Origin: Streptomyces sp. NBC_01498
GTDB lineage: Bacteria; Actinomycetota; Actinomycetes; Streptomycetales; Streptomycetaceae
Length of the DNA: 64,000 bases
NCBI RefSeq assembly: GCF_036327775.1
Contig: NZ_CP109598.1
Coordinates: 1,240,001 to 1,304,000 of the forward strand
Direction: 5' to 3'
Within the stretch, counting starts at the first letter, position 1; the number at the start of each line of letters is the position of its first letter. Both the position numbers and the translations under genes were made by a program. The notes beneath the pieces are model-generated. The model did not search any database. It was not told the origin of the DNA and worked only from the letters and a program-made list of their open reading frames with translations. Below, piece by piece: positions 48,941 to 57,459 of the stretch.

Positions 48941-49201
48941 TCAGACCGAGCGGCGGGTCAGTCGCTTCGATGTCCCGCAATGCACGGTCCGCTGATGCCG
49001 CCACAACTGCACCACGGTCACCGCCAGCAACCCGGCGAACACCACCACCAGCACCATCGCGATCTCCGCCTGCCGCCCGCTGCTCACCCGCCCCGACTGA
49101 AGGAACAGCCCCAGCACGGACAGCAGCGTCCCCACCAGATAGACGGAACGCACCCGCCGCAACTGCCGTACCGCGCGAGGAGCAAGAGCAATACGCTTCA
49201 T
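48941..49201 (-). CDS. Small two-helix membrane protein (86 aa)
   Basis: MKRIALAPRAVRQLRRVRSV is followed by VYLVGTLLSVLGLFLQSG and AMVLVVVFAGLLAVTVVQLW, two transmembrane segments. The tail is basic. No family recognised. Confidence 0.6.
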   Translation of the reverse strand: MKRIALAPRAVRQLRRVRSVYLVGTLLSVLGLFLQSGRVSSGRQAEIAMVLVVVFAGLLAVTVVQLWRHQRTVHCGTSKRLTRRSV

Positions 49202-49368
49202 GAGTGATCAGCTCGATCCGGTCGTTGACGACGGGACGACACGACGTCGTGGGTCCTTGACCACCGATTGCCCCACACGCCCGTTGAGAAACCCCTTTCG
49301 CGGAGCGGGAAGAGGCATCCGAGGGGCGATGGGAGCGGGATTCCGGCGGGTTCGGTTACGGTCTGCCG

Positions 49369-50295
49369 ATGACCTTGATTGCCCCGGTCCTGCCTTTCGG
49401 CTACCACGCGCGGCCCGCGCGCGCCGACGACGTCCCGGCGATCCACGCCCTGATCACGGAGTGCGACCGGGAGGTATACGAGCGGCCCCGCAAGGACGTG
49501 GGCGCGATCATCGCGGATCTCGGGCGCCCCAGGCTGGTGCCGGAGTTGGACACCGTGCTCGTGTTCGACCGGACCGGAAGTCCGGCGGCATGGGCCTGGG
49601 TGGACCGGCGCTCGGAGATCGACGTGCATCCGGAGCACCGGGGCCGGGGACTGGGTACGGCGCTGCTCCGCTGGGCGCAGGAGCGGGGACGACAGGCCGG
49701 CGCGGACCGGCTCGTACAGATCGTGCCCGACGGGAACGCCGGCGCGGGCGCGCTGCTGCGCGCGTGGGGGTACGACCCGCTGCTGACGTCGTGGCTGATG
49801 GAGTTCCGCATGCCGGACGAACCCGCCCTGCCGCGGTCGCCGACGGGTGTGAGCGTACGGCCGTACCGTGACGGTGACGGGCCCGCCGTCCATCTGCTCG
49901 TCGAGGACGCGTTCGACGAGTGGCAGGAGCGGCGGGCGGCGTACGAGGAGTGGGCCCTGCGCACCGTCGAGCGGCCCGCGTTCGCCCCGGACCAGTCGGC
50001 CCTGGCGTTCGCCGACGGCCAACTCGTGGGAACGGCGCTGGCGTTGGACGTTCCGGGCGCGGACGAGGGCTATCTGGAACAGGTCGCCGTACGCCGCAGC
50101 CATCGGCGTCTCGGCATCGCCCGGCTGCTGCTGCGCCACTCGTTCCGCGCGTTCCACCGGGCGGGCCGACGTTCCTGCACGCTGTGGACGCACTCGGACA
50201 CCGGCGCGGTGGACTTCTACCGCGCAGTGGGCATGGGCGTCCGGCACAACTCGACGGTCTTCCGGAAGGAACTGCGTTCCCCGGCGGCCACATGA
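49369..50295 (+). CDS. Tandem GNAT acetyltransferase (two domains)
   Basis: Two GNAT domains: residues ~10-150 with the acetyl-CoA loop HPEHRGRGLGTALLRWA, and ~160-300 with AVRRSHRRLGIARLLLRHS and FYRAVGMGVRHNSTVFRKEL. Such double-GNATs include mycothiol synthases; this one lacks specific features to call that. Substrate unknown. ATG at 49369. Confidence 0.85.
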   Translation: MTLIAPVLPFGYHARPARADDVPAIHALITECDREVYERPRKDVGAIIADLGRPRLVPELDTVLVFDRTGSPAAWAWVDRRSEIDVHPEHRGRGLGTALLRWAQERGRQAGADRLVQIVPDGNAGAGALLRAWGYDPLLTSWLMEFRMPDEPALPRSPTGVSVRPYRDGDGPAVHLLVEDAFDEWQERRAAYEEWALRTVERPAFAPDQSALAFADGQLVGTALALDVPGADEGYLEQVAVRRSHRRLGIARLLLRHSFRAFHRAGRRSCTLWTHSDTGAVDFYRAVGMGVRHNSTVFRKELRSPAAT

Positions 50296-50300
50296 CCGCC

Positions 50301-50324
50301 GGATCACCGGATCACCGGATCACC
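50301..50324. repeat. 8-bp tandem repeat (3 units)
   Basis: GGATCACC is repeated at 50301, 50309 and 50317 just past the acetyltransferase stop. Confidence 0.6.
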
Positions 50325-50386
50325 TGACCGGCTGATCACTTGACCACCTGACCGGCCGACCGGCTCCCGCGCGGCCGGGCGACCGT

Positions 50387-50426
50387 CCGCCGCCCCCTCC
50401 GGTTCGATACGAGGAGGGGGCGGCGG
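50387..50426. terminator. Bidirectional terminator between convergent genes
   Basis: A perfect 14-bp stem (CCGCCGCCCCCTCC / GGAGGGGGCGGCGG) with a 12-nt loop, followed on the plus strand by TTTCTCC. Confidence 0.8.
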
Positions 50427-50533
50427 TTTCTCCGGTGCGGTTTCTTCTGTCAGTACCGCATGTCGGTGCGGCGGGTCAGCGCCGCGTGTCGGTGGCGCGG
50501 CTCAGCACCCGTCGACACCGATTCGCTCACCGC

Positions 50534-53206
50534 TCATATGGTGAATCCGTCGAGGGTGCTGTATTGGCCGGACAGCTTGGTCACCACGATGGTGTGTCTC
50601 CCCGAGGAGAGCTGACCGGACGTGAACACCGCGACGTTCGCATGGCGTACGCCGTCGCTGGGCAGTGTGCTGACGACCTGCTGCGGCCCGCCGTCGATGC
50701 TGATGCCGATGTTTCCCTGGTCGGTGTTCTGCTCGCCGTACACCGTGACTTTGGTGCCGGTGAAGGTGAGCGACGCGGTCGACCCGTTCGCTGTCGCGTA
50801 GTGGACGTCGTTCTGATGGTCGCCGTAGGAACGGCCGCCCGCGTACGAGAATCCGCTGTAGCTGATCGCGCCGTCGTCGTCGTTGAGCCGGATGGATCCG
50901 GGGACCTGGGGAGTGACGGAGATCTGCCCGGCCGAGGTGCCGGCCGGAACCGGGACGATCATGAATCCGCTGGACAGGCGGGTCACGTTCGAGACCGGGG
51001 TGGTGCCGATGTAGACGGTCGTCGCCGGGCCGAAGCCCTCACCGGCGACGAGGACCTCCGTCGCGTTGGCGGTGGGCGACACGTAGAAGATCTTCGCGGG
51101 GACGGAGAGGGCCGGTGTGAAGGAACCGGAGCCTGTGCCCGCGCCGCGCAGCAGGGCTTGCGGAAGGTCGGCCGGCCGGGGGTTGGCCGGGATGGTCGTG
51201 TTCCCGCTCGCGTGGGTGTCGATCGGCTGGGCGCAGGGGTACGACTGGATGCCGGCGGAGAAGTAATTGTTGGTGATCCAGAAGTGGCCCGTGGGGCTAC
51301 AGCCGCCGTGTGACTTGTCACCGGCCCGGAAGGCGATGTTTCCCTGCCAGTTGATCCATTCCGAGCCGGCGTCGTTGTAGTAGGTGAAGTTGGTCGTGGG
51401 GCCGTTGTAGGCGACGTTGCCGGTGACCTGAAGGCCCTTGGCCAGGGTCCGCACCGGGTCGATCGTCGTGCCGTCCGACTGGTACACGTACTGCGCCTGG
51501 TGTCCCTCGACGTAGACGGCGCCGCCGTCGCTGCGGACGGACAGGTAGTCGTGGAGGATGTTGTTGCTGATGGTGTTGGAGCTGTTGATGTTGGTGGTGT
51601 TCTGCGGGGTGGTCGCCTGATTGACGTGCCCCTGGATGACTCCGGCGGTGATGCCGGTGTACGGCAGGTCGTACAGGTTGTTCCGGGTGATGGTCGTGTT
51701 CTGCGAGAACAGCAGGGTGATGCCGCTGGCCGAGGAGTAGTCGGTGCCGATGTGATGGATGACGTTGTCCGCCACGGTGGTGCCGGTAAGGATTTCGTTG
51801 GTGCCGATCGTGGCGGTCTCACTCGCCCCGTTGGGCGTGCAGTTCTGCTTGATCCCGGCGGCGTCGGCCGGGTTCGTCGGCAGCGGGTCGTAGGTGCAGC
51901 CGAGGAGGATCCCGGTGGAGGCGATGTCGGTGAACTCGTTGCCCTGAATGAGGGTGTTGGCCGCTCCGTACATCACGCCCAGTCCGGCTCCGCCGAGTCC
52001 GGTGAACCGGTTGCCGGTGAGCGTGATGTTCTTCGAGGCGGTGAACGAGACGTTCGCCAGGGGCTGGGTCAGCGATCCCCAGGGGCAGCTTCCCGCCGGA
52101 TTGGAGAACCCGCACATTCCCTGGTTGTTCGCGCCGGTCATCCGCAGATTGCTCTGCACGTCGGAGAACCCGGCGCTGGTCGAGGGAGCGTTCCAGGTCG
52201 CGTACGAGAACTGGAGGCCGCTGAAGGTGATGTCGTGGATGGGCGCGGCGAGCGTACCGGCGCCCTGGACCAGGGTCTCCAGGCGCGGCAGTTCCACGTC
52301 GAGGGCGGACATCTGCTGCCCTGCGGAAGGCCGGTAGTACAACGTGCCGCCGGGGCCGTCCAGGAACCACTGCCCGGAAGCGATCAGGGTCTGCGCGTTC
52401 TCGATCCGGGCGGGCATCGTCTGGGTCGACATGGACGGCAGACCGCCACTGGCCTGCGCGTACGACGCACGGGCGGTCACATTGGTCCAGCAGGGCTGGC
52501 TCATCCTCAGCGTGCCGGCCGACGCGGAGAAGCTCGCCACGCGGCATCTCGACTCGGTCCACGGCCCGTTGCCACCGGGGTAGGCGAACTCGACTCCCGC
52601 CACCTGGCTCGCGGTCAGCGAGCCGAACCACGCCATCGCCGCCTGGTCACCGGAGATCGTGTAGCCCGTCGACGTACCGGTCCACGAACCCCGGAATCCC
52701 AGGCTCGCCGGGGTCGCCTGCGCTATCGGGACCTTACGGCCGTCGATGTAGAGCTGGCGGCTGTTGCTGGTGCTGGGCACCGGGGCGGACCACACCCCCG
52801 TCGTTCCGCGCTGGGTCCAGCCGGTGACCCGTGAGGCCCCCGAGATCACCGGGCGCGCCCCCGGAGCGGCCTTCCACACCACCGGGTGGCCGGGCGTGCC
52901 CGAGTCCGCCCGGCCGAGGGACCAGGTGCTCGACAGGCGGTACACACCGTCGGCCAGCAGTACGGTGACGTCCGCCGACGGGTCGGCGGCGATACGCGTG
53001 CGTACCGCCGCCTGGGCACCGGACAGGGAACACGGGGCCGAGGAGGAACAGGTCGAACCTGTCCCGGACGGCGACGCGTAGAGCGTCACGGAGGCCGCGG
53101 CGGTGGCGGTCTGGACGACGGGTGCCGTCAGGATCAGACCGAGGGATGCCGCGATCGGGCCGACGCGGCGCAGCAGCCTTCGCGTGATCGAACCTTGTGG
53201 TGACAC
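50534..53206 (-). CDS. Large secreted right-handed beta-helix protein (890 aa)
   Basis: GTG at 53206 has GGAAGGA 7 nt upstream. A signal peptide (RRLLRRVGPIAASLGLILTA) ends near TATAAA. The N-terminal ~150 residues fit a pectate-lyase-like opening (ASPSGTGSTCSSSAPCSLSG; VWKAAPGARPVISGASRVTG). Residues ~330-700 are many short repeats (ITLTGNRFTGLG, NTLIQGNEFTDIASTGILLG, TTITRNNLYDLPYTGITAGV), a parallel beta-helix. Then comes an IPT-like segment (ANATEVLVAGEGFGPATTVY) and a C-terminal carbohydrate-binding-type domain (IGISIDGGPQQVV). Probably polysaccharide binding or cleaving; the substrate is unknown. Confidence 0.82.
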   Translation of the reverse strand: MSPQGSITRRLLRRVGPIAASLGLILTAPVVQTATAAASVTLYASPSGTGSTCSSSAPCSLSGAQAAVRTRIAADPSADVTVLLADGVYRLSSTWSLGRADSGTPGHPVVWKAAPGARPVISGASRVTGWTQRGTTGVWSAPVPSTSNSRQLYIDGRKVPIAQATPASLGFRGSWTGTSTGYTISGDQAAMAWFGSLTASQVAGVEFAYPGGNGPWTESRCRVASFSASAGTLRMSQPCWTNVTARASYAQASGGLPSMSTQTMPARIENAQTLIASGQWFLDGPGGTLYYRPSAGQQMSALDVELPRLETLVQGAGTLAAPIHDITFSGLQFSYATWNAPSTSAGFSDVQSNLRMTGANNQGMCGFSNPAGSCPWGSLTQPLANVSFTASKNITLTGNRFTGLGGAGLGVMYGAANTLIQGNEFTDIASTGILLGCTYDPLPTNPADAAGIKQNCTPNGASETATIGTNEILTGTTVADNVIHHIGTDYSSASGITLLFSQNTTITRNNLYDLPYTGITAGVIQGHVNQATTPQNTTNINSSNTISNNILHDYLSVRSDGGAVYVEGHQAQYVYQSDGTTIDPVRTLAKGLQVTGNVAYNGPTTNFTYYNDAGSEWINWQGNIAFRAGDKSHGGCSPTGHFWITNNYFSAGIQSYPCAQPIDTHASGNTTIPANPRPADLPQALLRGAGTGSGSFTPALSVPAKIFYVSPTANATEVLVAGEGFGPATTVYIGTTPVSNVTRLSSGFMIVPVPAGTSAGQISVTPQVPGSIRLNDDDGAISYSGFSYAGGRSYGDHQNDVHYATANGSTASLTFTGTKVTVYGEQNTDQGNIGISIDGGPQQVVSTLPSDGVRHANVAVFTSGQLSSGRHTIVVTKLSGQYSTLDGFTI

Positions 53207-53234
53207 GGGTGGGTCCTTCCCATGTGCGACGAGA

Positions 53235-53253
53235 CGATTACTCTGAGTAATCG
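53235..53253. promoter_or_regulatory. 19-bp palindrome, putative operator of the beta-helix gene
   Basis: CGATTACTC T GAGTAATCG has 9-bp arms around one central base, 29 bp upstream of the GTG start. It is AT-rich against a GC-rich background, as expected for a regulator binding site (LacI, TetR or GntR type). Confidence 0.6.
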
Positions 53254-53300
53254 AGAGTGGGCGTGGGGAGCCGGGCAACGCGCGCGATCATCAGGTGTGT

Positions 53301-53410
53301 TCACCTGCGTTCACATGAGTTCACGTACGTTTCGCGCGCGTTCAAGGGCGTGCAGGGGCGTGCAAGGGCAAGCAAGGTCGTTCAGGAGTGCTCAAGCGTG
53401 CTTAAGGCGT
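53301..53410. repeat. Eleven-copy 10-bp phased repeat upstream of the beta-helix gene
   Basis: Consecutive decamers share the frame TTCAAGGGCG: tcacctgcgt-like units at 53301, 53311 and 53321, then ttcgcgcgcg, ttcaagggcg, tgcaggggcg, tgcaagggca, agcaaggtcg, ttcaggagtg, ctcaagcgtg and cttaaggcgt. Period is exactly 10 bp for 110 bp, that is, one helical turn per unit. It lies 95-204 bp upstream of the start. Confidence 0.75.
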
Positions 53411-53762
53411 GCCGGGTCGGCGACGGGCGCTCAGGCCCGGGTACCGAAGGACGAACGGGTAGGGCGTTCGCTGGAAAACTCGCGTACGTCCGAGAGATGC
53501 CTCCGGGGGGCTGAGGACCTGAACCGCACGCTTACATCCCATGTTTGGTGAATGGTCGAGCGGCCCGCCGCTTCTGTCAAGGGTCTGCGCAAGCCGTGCT
53601 ACACCAACGGCTATGTCCGTCAAGGGCGTTGAGCGTGCGGTCGGCGCCGCGCACCTGCCATGCAGTCCGAACTGCCACCAGGCGCGGATTCATCGGGTGT
53701 CTGGTTCGTCCGACCCGGGAGGTGAAGCGCCCGGCCGGGGGCACCTCCACCGGATCGCGCGG

Positions 53763-53870
53763 GTCGGGCGTCTCCGGGGGGGCGGGACGGGTCGGGCGTC
53801 TCCGGCGTGTCGCGCAGGTCGGGCGTCTCCGGCGGGGCGCGCGGGTCGGGCGTGTCCGGCGGGGCGGGTG
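53763..53870. repeat. 27-28-bp tandem repeat (4 units)
   Basis: GTCGGGCGTCTCCGG-headed units begin at 53763, 53791, 53818 and 53845 (spacing 28, 27 and 27). Confidence 0.7.
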
Positions 53871-53887
53871 CCGTACGGTCCCGCCGT

Positions 53888-53952
53888 GCAGGCCCGCCAC
53901 GCAGGCCCACCGCGCAGACGTGCCGCGCAGACGCGCCGCGCAGACGTGCCGT
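53888..53952. repeat. 13-bp tandem repeat (5 units)
   Basis: GCAGRCSYGCCGC-like units begin at 53888, 53901, 53914, 53927 and 53940, spaced exactly 13 bp. Confidence 0.7.
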
Positions 53953-53965
53953 TCGGCTGGGCTGC

Positions 53966-54634
53966 TCAGCCGCGCCGGGTGCCCAGGACGCAGACCGCGC
54001 CCCCGGCCAGGGCCGCGATCAGCGCGGCGGCGGCCAGCGGCGGGGCGTGGGTGGGGATCCCGCCGCCGTGCGAGCTGTTCACCAGATCGTTGACGACCGT
54101 GTTCGCCGGGGAGCCGGGGGCGACCAGCGCCAGCAGCGAGAAAAGCCCCGTCAGCAGGATCGACCAGCCCCGGCCGCGCAGCAGCGGGCGGGAGAACAGG
54201 GCACCGACCGTGACTCCGGTCAGGAGACAGACCAGGGCACCGAGCAGTCCGCTCGTCCCGGCGCTCAGCGGCGTGATGTCCACCAGGTCTTCGACGCGCC
54301 GTGGGTTGGCGATCGCCGTGACGACCGCCGTACCGACGAGACCGATCGCCGCCGCGCAGACCGTCGCGGTGAGCAGCGCGGCGAGATGGGCGCGGGGCAT
54401 CCCCGTGGCGGCGGCCGTCACGTCACGTGCGGCGTCCGGTTCCTGCGTGACGCAGATCCGGACCAGCCAGGCGGTGACCGGCAGCAGCGCGGCGGCGGAG
54501 AGCCCGAGGGAGTCGAGCACTCCTCCGGAGCTGTCGACGCCGACAGCGAGGAGGACCATGTAGAGCAGGAGCGGCGAGAGCCAGCGTTGCGACCGCAGCA
54601 GCATGGCGAGGTGGTAACGGAACAGCGCGGTCAT
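53966..54634 (-). CDS. ABC transporter permease-like membrane protein (222 aa)
   Basis: About six transmembrane segments (for example LSPLLLYMVLLAVGV; LAALLTATVCAAAIGLVGTA; LLGALVCLLTGVTVGALF; PPLAAAALIAALAGGAVCVL). ATG at 54634 overlaps the ATPase stop (ATGA), so it is the membrane partner of the next upstream gene. Probably an exporter; substrate unknown. Confidence 0.82.
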   Translation of the reverse strand: MTALFRYHLAMLLRSQRWLSPLLLYMVLLAVGVDSSGGVLDSLGLSAAALLPVTAWLVRICVTQEPDAARDVTAAATGMPRAHLAALLTATVCAAAIGLVGTAVVTAIANPRRVEDLVDITPLSAGTSGLLGALVCLLTGVTVGALFSRPLLRGRGWSILLTGLFSLLALVAPGSPANTVVNDLVNSSHGGGIPTHAPPLAAAALIAALAGGAVCVLGTRRG

Positions 54635-55638
54635 GGCCTGATGTGCTCCCTGATCTGTTCCGTCGTACCTTTCGCGCCCACGGCGTTCGACTCGTCCGTC
54701 GCGTTCATCTCGTCCGCCGCGTTCGTCACGTTGATCACGTTCATCGCGTTCGCCGCTTCCGCCGTGCCCGGTTCGCTCTCGGGTGCGCGCACCTCCCGGA
54801 TGTGCCAGGCCGGGCGCGCCGTCAGCAGGGCACGGAGCAACGCGTCGGAGTGTGCGGCGGCGACGCTCAGCAGAACGGTCCCGTCCTCGGGCCTACGTTC
54901 GGGCCCGTGCTCGGGCTCGTGCTCGCGGGTGGGGGCGCCGGGCAGCCCCTGCGGGAGCGCGGCACCCGGTGGCGCGACGGCCACCACCCGTACGCGGGGC
55001 CCCTGTTCGGCCGGGAAGTCCGCCGCCGTACCGCGTACGAGGGCGTTCCCGGCCACCGCGTACACGGCGTCGGCGGCCCCGGCCAGGCGCCGGGGGTCGT
55101 GGTCCACGAAGACGACGGTGCCGCCGGCCGCCACACGCTCCGCCACAACCAGGTCGAGCTGGGCACGGGCGGCGGTGTCGAGCCCCGTCCACGCCTCGTC
55201 CAGCACCAGCAGCTCCGGCACGGCGAGCAGCGCCTGCGCGACGGCGACCTTCTGGCTGGTGCCCTTGGACAGTTCGGCGAGCGGCGTACGGGCGTGCTCC
55301 CCGGCTCCGAAGCGTTCGAGCCACTCCCCCGCGCGGGACGCCGCCCCGGCGCCGCGCAGTCCGTGGATCCGGCCCAGGTGGGTCAGATATCCGACGGCGG
55401 TGAAGGGCAGCGCGACGGGGAAGCGTTCGGGGACGTACGCCGTACGGCCGGGCCGGCCGGTGACACGGCCCTCGGTCGGCGCGTCGATCCCGGCGACCAG
55501 CCGCAGCAGGGTGGACTTGCCGCTGCCGTTGACGCCCTCGACCCGGATCAGGCGGCCGGGCGGCAGCGAGAGGTCGACGCCGCGCAGTACCCAGGGGCCG
55601 CCGAGACCGTAGCGGCGGCCCACTCCTCGCAGTTCCAC
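54631..55638 (-). CDS. ABC transporter ATP-binding protein (exporter type)
   Basis: Walker A VEGVNGSGKSTLLRLVAG, signature LSKGTSQKVAVAQALL, Walker B LLVLDEAWTGLD and the H-loop VVFVDHDPRRLAG. The C-terminal ~110 residues are extra, ending in an Asn/Ala/Thr-rich low-complexity tail (NAMNVINVTNAADEMNATDE). The GTG start at 55638 is preferred. It pairs with the permease gene through an ATGA overlap. Confidence 0.9.
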   Translation of the reverse strand: MELRGVGRRYGLGGPWVLRGVDLSLPPGRLIRVEGVNGSGKSTLLRLVAGIDAPTEGRVTGRPGRTAYVPERFPVALPFTAVGYLTHLGRIHGLRGAGAASRAGEWLERFGAGEHARTPLAELSKGTSQKVAVAQALLAVPELLVLDEAWTGLDTAARAQLDLVVAERVAAGGTVVFVDHDPRRLAGAADAVYAVAGNALVRGTAADFPAEQGPRVRVVAVAPPGAALPQGLPGAPTREHEPEHGPERRPEDGTVLLSVAAAHSDALLRALLTARPAWHIREVRAPESEPGTAEAANAMNVINVTNAADEMNATDESNAVGAKGTTEQIREHIRP

Positions 55639-55645
55639 GTGCGGG

Positions 55646-56329
55646 TCAGTTTCCGGACGGCTTGGTGGGCGTCAGCTCGCTCGGCCGGACGATGACGAAG
55701 CCCTCGCCCTGGAGTCTGAGCTGGACGGCCTCGCCGGAACCACCGCGAATCATCGAGCCCAAGGACTGTGAACGGTGCAGCGAGGTGTCCAGGTGCGCGC
55801 TCCAGCCGACGACGGCGTCCGTGTCCACGCAGACCGGCTCCTGCGCGGTGACGGGGATCACGATGGGGTTGCCCTCACAGATGATGGCGAGCTTCCCGTA
55901 TCCGGTGAAGACGCTGTTGAAGAGGCCGCTGCTCATGCCGGCGCCCTTCACTGTCTTGATCTCGTAGGAGAGCGTGGCGTCGAAGCACAGGACGTTGCGG
56001 CCGTTGACGGTGAGCACGTCGCCCTGGTCGAGGTCGACGATGAAGCAGTTCGCCGCCTCGTGCGCGAACCACGCCTCGCCCTGACCCCTGACAGCCATCA
56101 GCGCCAGGCCCTCACCGGTGACGGCGCGCTTGAGCATCCCGCCGATGCCCTGGCCCTTGCGCTCGAACTGGAGGTTGCCGCGGAAGGCGATCATCGACCC
56201 CTGGCGCGCGTGCATTTCGCCGTTGACGGCGTATTTGACGGATTTGGCGTTCTGGAGGCTCATCCCGGGGGCGGTCGCCTGCTGCGCCATGTTCTCGCTG
56301 GCAAAAAGGTCGCTCTTCATGCCGGGCAT
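55646..56329 (-). CDS. AIM24-family protein
   Basis: The protein has the AIM24/TIGR00266 beta-rich domain: MHARQGSMIAFRGNLQFERK, GEAWFAHEAANCFIVDLDQG, LTVNGRNVLCFDATLSYEIK and GNPIVIPVTAQEPVCVDTDA. Bacterial members have no settled function. ATG at 56329 or 56320 are both possible; the latter (MKSDLFASENM) looks more natural. Confidence 0.85.
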   Translation of the reverse strand: MPGMKSDLFASENMAQQATAPGMSLQNAKSVKYAVNGEMHARQGSMIAFRGNLQFERKGQGIGGMLKRAVTGEGLALMAVRGQGEAWFAHEAANCFIVDLDQGDVLTVNGRNVLCFDATLSYEIKTVKGAGMSSGLFNSVFTGYGKLAIICEGNPIVIPVTAQEPVCVDTDAVVGWSAHLDTSLHRSQSLGSMIRGGSGEAVQLRLQGEGFVIVRPSELTPTKPSGN

Positions 56330-56391
56330 CGTCCCCCGGAGGGTCGCGTTCCGCCAACAAACCGGCCGAGCGGGACTGGCACACTGGCCCC

Positions 56392-57345
56392 GTGAGCATC
56401 GACAACACCCCAGGCACCGGAGCTGCGGACCCGTCCGACGGCCAGGCGAGCGGTCCCGGCGACCCGGCCGCCGACAGTCCGGCGAGCGGTTCCGGCGATC
56501 CCGCCGACAGTCCGTTCCGGCATGAGCGGACCGCGCGCGACGAGGCGCCGCAGTTCGTGCTGCCGCTGGTGGTACGGATCGAGAAGGCCGCGCCGCCGAC
56601 CCGCACCGACGCGCTGGAGGCCGCGGCCCGCGCCGTACTCCTGATGCTCGCCGACGAGCGGTCGACGGGCGGGGGCGGCGAGGGCGGAGATGAGGGTGAG
56701 TGGGCTCGGGCGATGCGGGACTGGCAGGACGCCCGTATCCGCAAGGTGGTGCGCCGGGCGCGCGGCGGCGAGTGGCGGAAGGCGTCCGGGCTGCCGGGAA
56801 TCACGGTGACCAGCCCGGCGGCCCCCGCCCCGGCTTCGGCTCCGACTCCGACTCCGGGTGAGGTTGCGGCTTCGCCCCGCCCTGCGGCTCCGACTCCGGG
56901 TGCGGAGAACCTGGGGACGTACGAAACGCCCGCCTTCGCCCCGTACGCGGAGGTACGGGTCTTCCCGCCCGTCCCGCTGGACGGCTGGCCCAAGGAGCTG
57001 GCGAAGCTCCAGGTCTCGGGTACCGAACTGGACGACCCCGCGCCTCCGCCCGCCGCCGACCCGGCCACGCCCGTACTGTGGCTCAATCCCGACCTCGGGA
57101 TGTCGGCGGGCAAGGCGATGGCGCAGGCCGGTCACGGCGCGCAACTGGCCTGGTACAGGCTGTCGGAGCAGGACCGCGAGGCGTGGTGTGAGACGGGTTT
57201 CACACTCGCCGTTCGAACGGCCGATCCGGCGCGCTGGCGCGAACTGACCAGCGGCGGGCTGCCGTTGGTCCGGGATGCCGGTTTCACGGAAATCGCACCA
57301 GGGTCGAGCACGGTGGTGGCAGATCATCCGGCGCTACGGCGTTGA
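56392..57345 (+). CDS. PTH2-type peptidyl-tRNA hydrolase-like protein
   Basis: The C-terminal ~115 residues carry the Pth2 pattern: LWLNPDLGMSAGKAMAQAGH (Lys and His), GAQLAWYRLSEQDREAWCET and the final APGSSTVVADHPAL. The first ~200 residues are Ala/Pro/Gly-rich linkers and a separate segment (QFVLPLVVRIEKAAPPTRTD) of unknown role. The enzyme would release peptides from tRNA; activity is untested. The GTG start follows the AIM24 gene divergently. Confidence 0.78.
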   Translation: MSIDNTPGTGAADPSDGQASGPGDPAADSPASGSGDPADSPFRHERTARDEAPQFVLPLVVRIEKAAPPTRTDALEAAARAVLLMLADERSTGGGGEGGDEGEWARAMRDWQDARIRKVVRRARGGEWRKASGLPGITVTSPAAPAPASAPTPTPGEVAASPRPAAPTPGAENLGTYETPAFAPYAEVRVFPPVPLDGWPKELAKLQVSGTELDDPAPPPAADPATPVLWLNPDLGMSAGKAMAQAGHGAQLAWYRLSEQDREAWCETGFTLAVRTADPARWRELTSGGLPLVRDAGFTEIAPGSSTVVADHPALRR

Positions 57346-57459
57346 ACACTCGCGGGCGTACATTCGTATCTCCCCATACTGCTAAGTAGGTTGAACGGCC
57401 GCTCTGTGCGCGGTTGATTCTGCGGTGGTAAGCGGTTGCTCATCGGCTCGGGAGACACT

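Larger units (their letters stand above)
53207..53965. other. 760-bp gene-free region with three repeat arrays
   Basis: Between the start of the beta-helix gene and the end of the ABC permease gene, both on the minus strand. It contains the palindrome, the decamer array and two tandem arrays; between them (53420-53760) I see no gene. Open frames here are composition effects with no binding site or domain. Confidence 0.6.

Noticed and set aside
53807..55612. A 601-residue plus-strand frame over the ABC permease and ATPase genes
   Set aside because: Antisense shadow of two recognisable genes.
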